From the NCBI GenBank assembly GCA_025146925.1, contig CP102260.1, positions 2,891,501-2,955,500 on the forward strand: a DNA stretch of 64,000 nt. The letters run 5' to 3'. The first letter of the stretch is position 1, and each line of letters opens with the position of its first letter. This DNA is from [Bacteroides] pectinophilus (GTDB lineage Bacteria; Bacillota; Clostridia; Lachnospirales; Lachnospiraceae). Under the pieces are notes generated by a model. The model had not been told where the DNA came from. It saw nothing but the letters and a program-made list of their open reading frames with translations, and did no database searches. This document shows, one piece after another, positions 32,338-40,669 of this stretch. A program made the translations under genes and the position numbers.

Positions 32338-34290
32338 CTATCTAATCTCCGAACCATTGATTATATCGCGGTCAACAGTCATAACTGAGAGATTGCCCTT
32401 GTCATCACCCGCACAAAGAATCATTCCCTGTGACTCAACACCACAAAGCTTGCATGGCTTTAAGTTAGTGATAACAGCAACCTTCCTGCCTACCAGCTCT
32501 TCCGGCTTGTAGTAAGCTGCAATGCCTGACACAATCTGGCGCATCTGTCCGCCAACCATTACCTGTGACACAAGAAGCTTCTTAGACTTCTTAACAGGCT
32601 CACATGCCATAATCTCGCCGACCTGAATCTGAATCTTGTCAAAATCCTCTATTGAAATCTCTTCCTTTGGCTCAACTACAGGATACTCAGGCTCTGCATT
32701 CTTAGCCGCCTGTGCCTTGCGTATCTCCTCAGCCTTTGCAAGCACCTCTTCAAGGTCAAGTCTTGCAAAAAGAATCTCCGGCTTGTCTGTAACTTTGATT
32801 CCATTCTTGCGGAGTCCGAACTTATCAAGATCATCATACTCTCTTATATCAGCATTAAGCTGTGCAAGAATCCTGCCTGCTGTCTGCGGCATATACGAAG
32901 TAAGAAGGTTGGCACCGATTGTAATACTCTCAACAAGGTTATAGAGAACATGTGCAAGCTCATCCTGCTTTGACTCATCCTTGGCAAGCGCCCATGGCAT
33001 TGTCTCATCAATATATTTGTTACATCTCTTAAACAGTGTAAATATCTCTGTAATTGCATCAGCTACACGGAGCTTATCCATATCCTTATCAATAAGCGCC
33101 TTAGTGCCTGTTACAACTCTCTTAAGATCCTCGTCAAAATCAGTTGTTGCTGATGTATCGTTAACATCTCCGCCAAAATACTTATTGCTCATGGCAATTG
33201 TACGGTTTACAAGGTTACCGAGCGTATTGGCAAGGTCTGAATTCATTCTCTCAACCATAAGCTCCCATGTGATTACACCGTCATTTTCAAATGGCATCTC
33301 ATGAAGGACAAAATAACGTACGGCATCCACACCGAACATATCTACAAGGTCATCGGCATATATAACATTGCCCTTTGACTTACTCATCTTGCCATCACCC
33401 TGAAGAAGCCATGGATGACCGAATATCTGCTTAGGCAGCGGAAGTCCGAGTGCCATAAGCATAATCGGCCAGTAGATTGTATGGAATCTTAAGATATCCT
33501 TACCGATAAGGTGAAGGTCGGCAGGCCAGTATTTGTTAAAGTTCTCGTCTGAGTTGCCGTCTACGTCATAGCCAAGACCTGTGATGTAGTTGGTAAGGGC
33601 ATCAAGCCATACATATACAACATGCTTATCATCAAAATCAACTGGGATACCCCACTTAAAAGATGTTCTTGATACACAGAGATCCTGAAGTCCTGCCTTG
33701 ATAAAGTTATTCATCATCTCATTCTTACGTGACTCAGGCTGGATGAATTCAGGGTGGGACTCAATATGCTCAATAAGCTTATTGGTATATTTGCCAAGCT
33801 TAAGGAAGTAAGCCTCCTCCCTGGCAGGCTGGCATGGTCTGCCGCAGTCAGGGCATTTGCCGTCAACAAGCTGTGAAGCTGTGAAGAATGATTCACAAGG
33901 TGTACAGTACATACCCTCATAGAAGCCCTTGTAAATGTCTCCCTGATCATACAGCTTCTTGAAAATCTTCTGAACCTGCTTCTCATGATACTTATCTGTT
34001 GTTCTGATAAACTTGTTATATGATGTATCCATAAGGTCCCAGATTCTCTTAATCTCACCTGATACATTGTCTACAAATTCCTGTGGGCTGATTCCTGCTT
34101 CTTCTGCCTTCAGCTCAATCTTCTGTCCGTGCTCATCTGTTCCTGTCTGGAAGAACACATCATAGCCCTGCTGTCTCTTATATCTTGCGATACTGTCTGC
34201 AAGCACTATCTCATATGTGTTGCCGATGTGCGGCTTGCCTGATGTATAGGCAATCGCTGTAGTGATGTAATATTTCTTCTTGTCTTCCAT
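32338..34290 (-). CDS. metG: Methionyl-tRNA synthetase
   Basis: A 650-residue class I synthetase that charges tRNA-Met. The ATP site PHIGN lies near the start, KMSKSKGNV follows, and there is a zinc knuckle with two Cys pairs (CTPCES... and CPDCG). Residues about 545-650 are the C-terminal tRNA-binding (EMAP/Trbp111) domain found in many bacterial MetRS. The start at 34290 has an AGAGGAAG site; the upstream in-frame ATG lies in the T-box terminator and is not used. Expression is governed by the Met T-box at 34340-34700. Confidence 0.97.
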   Translation of the reverse strand: MEDKKKYYITTAIAYTSGKPHIGNTYEIVLADSIARYKRQQGYDVFFQTGTDEHGQKIELKAEEAGISPQEFVDNVSGEIKRIWDLMDTSYNKFIRTTDKYHEKQVQKIFKKLYDQGDIYKGFYEGMYCTPCESFFTASQLVDGKCPDCGRPCQPAREEAYFLKLGKYTNKLIEHIESHPEFIQPESRKNEMMNNFIKAGLQDLCVSRTSFKWGIPVDFDDKHVVYVWLDALTNYITGLGYDVDGNSDENFNKYWPADLHLIGKDILRFHTIYWPIMLMALGLPLPKQIFGHPWLLQGDGKMSKSKGNVIYADDLVDMFGVDAVRYFVLHEMPFENDGVITWELMVERMNSDLANTLGNLVNRTIAMSNKYFGGDVNDTSATTDFDEDLKRVVTGTKALIDKDMDKLRVADAITEIFTLFKRCNKYIDETMPWALAKDESKQDELAHVLYNLVESITIGANLLTSYMPQTAGRILAQLNADIREYDDLDKFGLRKNGIKVTDKPEILFARLDLEEVLAKAEEIRKAQAAKNAEPEYPVVEPKEEISIEDFDKIQIQVGEIMACEPVKKSKKLLVSQVMVGGQMRQIVSGIAAYYKPEELVGRKVAVITNLKPCKLCGVESQGMILCAGDDKGNLSVMTVDRDIINGSEIR

Positions 34291-34339
34291 TGTCTGCTTC
34301 CTCTCTTCTGCTCTTTTAGATGCTGAAATTTTAAATACT

Positions 34340-34700
34340 AAAAAGCGCCCTCCGTCATCCTCAGGCAACTCTTGTTACTGATTATTGACAGGAAGGCGCA
34401 TAATCAACGCTGTACCACTTCCATTCGCCGCACAGGAACACTCTGAATTGCTTTGTAAATGCTTACAGCCGATTATCTCATTCCCGTTAAAGCCTCATGT
34501 CCGATATAACAGTCGGTCCTGTCGCAGCCTTGCAGCTTATCTGTTCGGTGCGCCACTCCGGAGCCATCTTCGTCACCATCCGAATCATCCGCTTGCAGCA
34601 GACGCGGAATTCTCTGTAGATTCTTCACTGTGATTACTCTTTCCTTCATAGTGTTTGGTTATTAAATTATTAATATAATTCCGGGGCAGATGCACCCAGC
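34340..34700 (-). promoter_or_regulatory. T-box leader of metG (Met specifier)
   Basis: tRNA-sensing leader on the minus strand. Stem I has an AGAGA element and a distal CCGC...GCGG hairpin. The specifier loop reads GAAG-ATG-GCTCC, with ATG (Met) at 34565-34567. The T-box sequence is a variant, GGAAGTGGTACAGCG (34408-34422), whose flanks pair with CGCCTTCC to form the antiterminator. The tRNA-binding bulge is TGGT (34414-34417), which fits the A73 discriminator of tRNA-Met. A terminator follows (34340-34399) and ends in TTTTT. Uncharged tRNA-Met should allow read-through into metG. Confidence 0.88.
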
Positions 34701-34708
34701 TATGATAG

Positions 34709-34738
34709 ATATTACTATATTAATATTACAAATGTCAA
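34709..34738 (-). promoter_or_regulatory. Promoter of the metG operon
   Basis: Minus strand TTGACA (34733-34738), 18-base spacer, TAATAT (34709-34714). The -35 box overlaps the TGA stop of the gene at 34735. Confidence 0.65.
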
Positions 34739-35349
34739 GTAGCAGCATCCCCTAAGCCTGCGTCTTGTCCTGCATCCGAATCAGTACCCGAGTCCGGGCC
34801 TGTATCTTCCTCAATCTTTGGAAGCTCTCCCTGCGCCTGTGTATTATCTGCCACACCCTCCGGGTCATACTCTCCACCCTCTTTATCCCAAAGCGAATCG
34901 TATTCCTTGCGCTTTTCCTTAAGTGCCGCCATGATCATCTGTGCCTGCTTTGCCTTGCCATACATCTTATCATCATATTCCATGACCTTTTTCTCATCAG
35001 AATATGGCACCTTATCGCCCGCGCACATTCTTGCAACCGTTGTCATTATCTTGGCTATTGTTGCCCCAAGTCCCGTCTCCGGATCTGCGAGTGCCTTGGC
35101 ATTCTCTGCATCAGAAGCCGCACACCACTGCTCTCTAAGTCCATTAAGTGCATTCTCATATTTGTCAAAATCCTCTGATGCCTTGTCATATGAAAGCTGG
35201 AGCTGCGCCGCCTTCTGCGTCCATTCGTCATTTCCTGTGCGTTCTGCTTTATCCCTGGCATTCTTAAGCTGCTTATAGATATCCTTCTTTTTATCCTGTA
35301 ACTGGTTTCTGTATGCCTGATATTTCGGTATTGCCTCTCCTAACTTCAT
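34735..35349 (-). CDS. Coiled-coil protein with acidic tail, unknown
   Basis: A 204-residue protein, mostly predicted helix and coiled coil (residues 1-80: KYQAYRNQLQDKKKDIYKQL and following), then a second helical part, and from about 165 a disordered acidic Asp/Glu/Gly tail ending PDSGTDSDAGQDAGLGDAAT. No signal peptide or membrane segment. I recognise no family. It has a good AAGGAG site and lies 25 bases after the amidohydrolase gene, so the two are probably co-transcribed. Confidence 0.75.
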   Translation of the reverse strand: MKLGEAIPKYQAYRNQLQDKKKDIYKQLKNARDKAERTGNDEWTQKAAQLQLSYDKASEDFDKYENALNGLREQWCAASDAENAKALADPETGLGATIAKIMTTVARMCAGDKVPYSDEKKVMEYDDKMYGKAKQAQMIMAALKEKRKEYDSLWDKEGGEYDPEGVADNTQAQGELPKIEEDTGPDSGTDSDAGQDAGLGDAAT

Positions 35350-35374
35350 AGTTTCTCCTTTCTGCTGACGTTCA

Positions 35375-36688
35375 TCAAATCATCTTATCAAGTTCCCTGT
35401 CTACATTTGCATTTCTCTTAAATTCAGGTTTGTCAATAATGTTACCGCCTGCCATTACACAATCTACATTTCTCAAAGCACACAGATTATCAAGCGGATT
35501 ATCCTGTGTCACAATAAGCTCCGCCTTCATTCCCGGTGCTACAGTTCCCGTAATATCACCAATTCCGGCAAGTCCTGCATTGACCTGTGTTGCAGTATGC
35601 AGTGCAAATGCATTCGACACGCCTGCATATCTGCTGAAGTAATACAGTTCTCTCCAGAAATTATACTGCGTAATATACGGACAGCCGACATCATTACCCA
35701 GTGCAACAGGTATTCCGTTGGCAATCGCCGCTTTGGAACATTCCACGATTCCCTCAAATACAATATTGCCATTGAACTGTTCTACCTCTGATGCATGCGA
35801 TATGCTCCTGTCAAACAGTGCATACGGAAGAGCCGGTGATATTGTTGTTGTAAGAAATGCATTTTTCTCTTTGAAAAGGCTTATTATCTCCTCATCCGGC
35901 TTGGCACCATGCTCTATTGAATCTACCCCGTTAGCAAGCGCAGCTCTGACACCTTCCGTTGACTCAACATGTGCCGCAACCTTATATCCAAGCTTATGTG
36001 CTCTCCCGCACACAGCATTTATCATATCCGGCTGCATCTTAAGCTCTCCCGGAACGCCCTTTGCCTTGGCATCAAGGACACCGCCCGTAATCATCAGCTT
36101 TATAATATCAACCTTCTGCTTCGCTGCCCTGTCAACCTGTGCAAGTGCTTCATCAACCGTTGTAGCCGCTATCGCCACCGACCCCGCCATATGACCTCCC
36201 GGCACGGATATTCCTTCATTAGCTGCAATAATTCTCGGCCCGATACATCTGCCGTTTTCTATATCTGTCCTGCATCTGGTATCAAAATCCGCCAGCCCGC
36301 CTACAGTTCTTATCGTTGTAACACCGGACAGAAGTTCAAGCTTTGCAAAGCCCTTGACCATATTGTAGGCAATCCTTCTTGTAAGCGCCGTGCTCATTAT
36401 CTTTCCTACAAGTGCCGCGTTGTCACGCTGCTTTTTCTGTGGCTTTCCATTACCGGCAAGATGCACATGCATATTGATAAGCCCCGGCATAACATATCTT
36501 CCGTTAAGGTCATATACCTCATATGACTGCTTCGTATCTGAGCTTTCCCACTCATCTCTGTCTGTTATTGCTTTAATCGTATCGCCATCGATAAGAATAA
36601 CCTTATCCGCAGCAGGCTCCATATTCTCTGACCCGTCCAGTATATATCCGTTGATCAGTGCCAGTCTGTTAATTTTGTTTATCTTCAT
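35375..36688 (-). CDS. Metal-dependent amidohydrolase
   Basis: A 437-residue amidohydrolase of the branch that holds imidazolonepropionase-like and Xaa-Pro/Arg carboxypeptidase-like enzymes. Metal ligands are visible: GLINMHVHLAG (first His pair), KVDIIKLMITGGV (possible carboxylated Lys), AAHVES, SIEHGAKPDEE and the late LGNDVG Asp. It is cytoplasmic. Likely substrates are N-acyl or dipeptide amides; the exact one cannot be read. It is the first gene of a two-gene unit with the coiled-coil protein. Confidence 0.88.
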   Translation of the reverse strand: MKINKINRLALINGYILDGSENMEPAADKVILIDGDTIKAITDRDEWESSDTKQSYEVYDLNGRYVMPGLINMHVHLAGNGKPQKKQRDNAALVGKIMSTALTRRIAYNMVKGFAKLELLSGVTTIRTVGGLADFDTRCRTDIENGRCIGPRIIAANEGISVPGGHMAGSVAIAATTVDEALAQVDRAAKQKVDIIKLMITGGVLDAKAKGVPGELKMQPDMINAVCGRAHKLGYKVAAHVESTEGVRAALANGVDSIEHGAKPDEEIISLFKEKNAFLTTTISPALPYALFDRSISHASEVEQFNGNIVFEGIVECSKAAIANGIPVALGNDVGCPYITQYNFWRELYYFSRYAGVSNAFALHTATQVNAGLAGIGDITGTVAPGMKAELIVTQDNPLDNLCALRNVDCVMAGGNIIDKPEFKRNANVDRELDKMI

Positions 36689-36831
36689 TGTATCTCTCCC
36701 TCTTTTATCCGGACTTTCCTATTAATTATTTCTATTGTTATAATGATACCACATCACTGATTGCATATCCAGTTAATGTATATTAATATACTATATATAC
36801 ATATTTCACATCTAATAAGGGGGATTACCAA

Positions 36832-38679
36832 TTGAACAATAAAAGAGATAAAGCATATATGAAGCGGCGTTTCTCTGCCGTTTTTCTTGCGGTTATTATG
36901 TGCTTTGGCATTGCAGGATGCAGCTTTGGTCCGTGGCACGGTACCGGCAGTGACAGTTCTAATCAGGAAGGAAGCGCTGAACAGACCGTCAGGACATATG
37001 CAGAGAAAGACCTTGAGGCATTTAATGAATTCACACTTGATGTCTTTTGTGATGCGGTATCACAGGATACACTGACTCTTCACTGCATGGTCAAAAATCC
37101 TGAGAATTACGGCATAGAACATACTGCTGCCACGCTTGGCACAATTGATATCAATTCACTTGATAATACATCTGATATTACAGACTGCCTGAATCGTCTT
37201 AATACCTTCCGCTACGAAGAATTGTCACAGAAGCAGCAGCTCACATATGACATCATGAAGAATTATCTCACAACTGAGCTTGAATACAGCGATCTGTATA
37301 TGTACTCGGCCTCTCTCACTCCATATAGTGGAATTACGGTTATGCTTCCCACACTGCTTGCCGAATATGAATTTTATTCCAAAGCCGATGTTGACGATTA
37401 CATTGCCCTTCTCAATGACACCGGGAGATATTTCTCTGATATTATGGAATTTGAACGGCTCCGCTCTGAAAAAGGGCTCTTTATGGAGGATTATATAGCC
37501 GATGAACTCATAGGACAGTGCCGGACATTTATAGATAAAAACAGCAGTGAGGATTCATTTCTGATAACATCATTTGCAAGCCGTCTTAATGATGTCAGCC
37601 AACTTACGGATACTGAAAGAAATGCGTATATCGAAGCAAACCGCAAAGCTGTCATATCATCGGTTCTGCCCGCTTATCAGGATATTATTGACGGTATTGC
37701 GTCCCTCAAAGGAACCAATCGTTATCAGGGAGGTCTGTGCAATTATCCCGACGGACGCAAGTACTATGAGTATCTTGTAAAGAGCGACCTTGGATGGTCT
37801 AAGTCAATGAATGATCTTGATGAGCTTCTTGATCAGTATATTACGTCCGCTTACCTGTCGCTTCAGGCAATACTTGCAAAGGATCCGTCTGTCGCAGACC
37901 GGCTTGACCATTTTTCTTTTACACTCACTGACCCGGAAGAGATTGTAAATGATCTTCACAGCAAGCTTACGGACGAATTTCCGGCGGCACCGGAGGTTGA
38001 ATACTCCATCAGGGACATCGACAAATCCCTTGAGGAGAATGCCAACCCTGCAATGTACATAATCCCGCAGATTGATAACTACACAGGCAATGTTATTCTT
38101 ATCAACCGCTATCAGGCTGATTATGCCACTATTTATCCTATGCTTGCACATGAGGGATATCCGGGACACATGTACCAGACAACGTATTTTGCAGCAACAA
38201 ACCCAGACCCTGTACGAAGGATTCTCCAGACAGGCGGCTATTCCGAAGGCTGGGCTTCATATGTTGAGATGCTTTCTTACATGTACGATGACAAATCATC
38301 ATCTGACAGTATATACCAGCTTCTTAAGGATAACGAGACAATAACTCTTGCACTGTATTCAAAGATGGATATGGGAGTCAATTATTACGGCTGGACCAAA
38401 GACCGCTTAAGAATATACCTTCAGGACTGGGGTGTTGCTGACGGTATGGATATTGACTGGCTCTATGGATATCTTTGCGCTGAGCCTGCCTCCTACCCTA
38501 AGTATTCGCTTGGATGCTTTGCTTTTATGGACCTGCGTGTCAATGCGCAGGCTTCTCTCGGCGAACGCTTTGATGCGGTTGAGTTCCACAGATTTCTTAT
38601 GGATCTGGGGCCTGCCCCTTTTGATATTGTGTATGAACGCTTCGACAGATGGCTGGCTTCACATACGGACAAAAGCTAG
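36832..38679 (+). CDS. DUF885 lipoprotein, putative zinc peptidase
   Basis: A 615-residue lipoprotein. The start is TTG, supported by AAGGGGG 8 bases upstream. A signal sequence with lipobox IAGC anchors Cys30 to the outer face of the membrane. The rest matches DUF885, with the family's zinc-site motif HEGYPGH near residue 440 and a downstream Glu in GGYSEGWASYVEM. DUF885 proteins look like gluzincin peptidases, but few have been tested. A candidate promoter TTGCAT-N17-TAATAT lies in the AT-rich gap upstream. Single-gene unit. Confidence 0.88.
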   Translation: MNNKRDKAYMKRRFSAVFLAVIMCFGIAGCSFGPWHGTGSDSSNQEGSAEQTVRTYAEKDLEAFNEFTLDVFCDAVSQDTLTLHCMVKNPENYGIEHTAATLGTIDINSLDNTSDITDCLNRLNTFRYEELSQKQQLTYDIMKNYLTTELEYSDLYMYSASLTPYSGITVMLPTLLAEYEFYSKADVDDYIALLNDTGRYFSDIMEFERLRSEKGLFMEDYIADELIGQCRTFIDKNSSEDSFLITSFASRLNDVSQLTDTERNAYIEANRKAVISSVLPAYQDIIDGIASLKGTNRYQGGLCNYPDGRKYYEYLVKSDLGWSKSMNDLDELLDQYITSAYLSLQAILAKDPSVADRLDHFSFTLTDPEEIVNDLHSKLTDEFPAAPEVEYSIRDIDKSLEENANPAMYIIPQIDNYTGNVILINRYQADYATIYPMLAHEGYPGHMYQTTYFAATNPDPVRRILQTGGYSEGWASYVEMLSYMYDDKSSSDSIYQLLKDNETITLALYSKMDMGVNYYGWTKDRLRIYLQDWGVADGMDIDWLYGYLCAEPASYPKYSLGCFAFMDLRVNAQASLGERFDAVEFHRFLMDLGPAPFDIVYERFDRWLASHTDKS

Positions 38680-38681
38680 AT

Positions 38682-38730
38682 AAAAAGAACGCATTCACAG
38701 ACACCTCTAAGGCTCTGGAATGCGTTTTTC
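38682..38730. terminator. Bidirectional terminator between convergent genes
   Basis: AAAAAGAACGCATTC and GAATGCGTTTTTC pair around a 21-base loop, giving T runs on both strands. It ends the DUF885 gene and the spoIIQ-like gene. Confidence 0.85.
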
Positions 38731-38736
38731 TCTGTT

Positions 38737-39549
38737 TTATTCAAAATATGCAACCGGATCTACAGGCTTGTCATCAACCGTCAGTTTGAAGTAAAGATTA
38801 GCGCCTTCCTCAGTGTAATATCTGGTCGGCTCAGCCACCTTTCCTATAACATCCCCGGCAACTACTGTCATACCCTTCTTAAGCTTAACGTCATCAAGCA
38901 GTCCGTATGTTGTAACGTAATTGTTGCCAATTGCTATAGATACTGTTGTTCCTGTCTCATCACTTACATTGATTGCATTAACAACTCCGGATGCCGCAGC
39001 AATTACCTCCGTACCTGCAGATGCTGCGATATTCACGGCAGGATTAACCTTATAAAGCCCCAATGTCTTGTAATATATTGTGCTGTCCATGCTGTATTTC
39101 ATAATGACTTCGCCATTGACCGGACGCTTAAGCGTGTCATTCTCACCAAACGAATACTTAGCTGCTATATTGTCCGCTGAATTGGCTGCAACTCCATTAT
39201 TTCCCTGATGCGCGGTATCCGGACCGGACGTATCCGTGTCACTTGCTTTTGTCGGAATATCAGATTTTTCCTGCATATCTGACTTCACATCACCGGCAGC
39301 CTTTGTTAGTGTATCGGCCTGGTCTGTTATCGTTATGCTTCTGGTATAATCTGTCACGCTGTCCTTCAGTGTATTTTCCTCCGCTTTTGCCTGCTCTATT
39401 TTCGTCTCATTCAGGTCTACAATATTAGATGAACCTTTCTTTGCACGCCCCGCTACTGATATTACTCCCACAGCGAGCGCACATACAAGTGCTCCCGTTA
39501 TAATGAATGACATCATCTTTTCCGGACTTCTCTTCTTTATTTTCTTCAT
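38737..39549 (-). CDS. spoIIQ: SpoIIQ-like LytM-domain protein lacking metal residues
   Basis: A 270-residue protein with one N-terminal membrane helix (about residues 14-34), a long linker and a C-terminal M23/LytM domain. Next to SpoIID it fits SpoIIQ, the forespore protein that helps drive engulfment and pairs with SpoIIIAH. All LytM zinc ligands appear lost: the H-x(n)-D site reads NPAVNIAA, the usual Y-G-H is YGLL, and the usual HLHFE is NLYFK. B. subtilis SpoIIQ is also inactive, whereas C. difficile SpoIIQ keeps its metal site. The start at 39549 has a GGAGGG site; the frame extends 24 codons upstream without support. Confidence 0.82.
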   Translation of the reverse strand: MKKIKKRSPEKMMSFIITGALVCALAVGVISVAGRAKKGSSNIVDLNETKIEQAKAEENTLKDSVTDYTRSITITDQADTLTKAAGDVKSDMQEKSDIPTKASDTDTSGPDTAHQGNNGVAANSADNIAAKYSFGENDTLKRPVNGEVIMKYSMDSTIYYKTLGLYKVNPAVNIAASAGTEVIAAASGVVNAINVSDETGTTVSIAIGNNYVTTYGLLDDVKLKKGMTVVAGDVIGKVAEPTRYYTEEGANLYFKLTVDDKPVDPVAYFE

Positions 39550-39621
39550 ATTAACCCTCCATTCCTGCCGCAAATCACTGCTGATGTTAATATGTTTTCC
39601 ATAAATCCGGATTTTATACAT

Positions 39622-40614
39622 TTACAGATTCTCTATTGATATCCCATTAAAAAAATATTTTAAAATTTCATCGTATCCACTGCCCTGACGTGCCATCACC
39701 GCCGCCTGGTTAATGCTGAGTCCGTATCCGCTGCCGCTTCCACGGACGGTAATTCTTATATCACCCGAAGCATTGCCTGCTCCCAATGTATTCCGGCTTA
39801 CATCCTCAATAAAAAAACACGGAGATGCAAGGCCAAGTGCATCCGCAAATTCTTCTCCGCTTATTACAATATTACCAACCTTTATTCTGTTTACGTAATC
39901 TGACCGGTCACGTTCTACAATCTGGACGGTCTCAAGCGGTGCATCTTTGCTGAGTCCTGAAGATGCCGCCTCTGTAACTGGCGCAAATTTCTTTGAACAC
40001 AGCTTTACAAAATCCTGATTGCTTATATATTTTATACTTATATACTGCTCTGTACTGCTGTCATCCGGGCACTCTGCCTGCTTAAGCCATGGCATCGCCC
40101 CATCAGACATACTCCTCGTCTTGCCTGCTGTAATGTATGTATAAGGACAGTCTATCAGCTCATTGTTGCAGCGCATAACAAGCTGTGATACAGCTGCAGT
40201 GCAGTCCTCTATGAGTGATTCGTTGGCTTCATAATCTCCCTGCCACAGCTTCATGCGTTCCTTTTTGGAAATATATGTCATTGCAAGCTCATCATCATCA
40301 ACACTGAAACTGTCTTTCATTGCCCTGTATATCTGCGTTCTTATCATAACTGCCTGCGTCTTGATAAGCTCAGGCTCACTGCCGTATTCAAGTCTTGACG
40401 CAAGTACACCGGCTATATAATCATCGACACCAATATCCGTGGCGCTTTTTCCGGCATCAATTCTGACACGGCCATTCCGGCCTATATCAGCTTCCTGCGA
40501 CGGCTGCCTTACTCCGGTAAGCATTAACGTAAAAAAGCCCGGAATAACGAAGCACACTATTGTAACCAAAAGTGCTTTCTTCATTATTCCAAGCTCTATT
40601 CTTCTTCCATGCAT
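39622..40614 (-). CDS. spoIID: Stage II sporulation protein D
   Basis: A 330-residue protein with one N-terminal membrane helix and an extracytoplasmic SpoIID/LytB lytic transglycosylase domain (VDDYIAGVLASRLEYGSEPELIKTQAVMIRT region, then GSGSGYGLSINQAAVMARQG near the end). SpoIID cuts peptidoglycan glycan strands at the moving septal edge during engulfment. The catalytic Glu of SpoIID is normally in a V-x-x-E-M segment; the matching stretch here is LASRLEYGSE. Start supported by AGGAGG 7 bases upstream. It sits directly before the spoIIQ-like gene, as in other Clostridia. Confidence 0.88.
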   Translation of the reverse strand: MHGRRIELGIMKKALLVTIVCFVIPGFFTLMLTGVRQPSQEADIGRNGRVRIDAGKSATDIGVDDYIAGVLASRLEYGSEPELIKTQAVMIRTQIYRAMKDSFSVDDDELAMTYISKKERMKLWQGDYEANESLIEDCTAAVSQLVMRCNNELIDCPYTYITAGKTRSMSDGAMPWLKQAECPDDSSTEQYISIKYISNQDFVKLCSKKFAPVTEAASSGLSKDAPLETVQIVERDRSDYVNRIKVGNIVISGEEFADALGLASPCFFIEDVSRNTLGAGNASGDIRITVRGSGSGYGLSINQAAVMARQGSGYDEILKYFFNGISIENL

Positions 40615-40669
40615 TGCTCCACCTCCTGTTAAAAGGTATGAGCACTTATGGACATGTATGACTGTTTAA

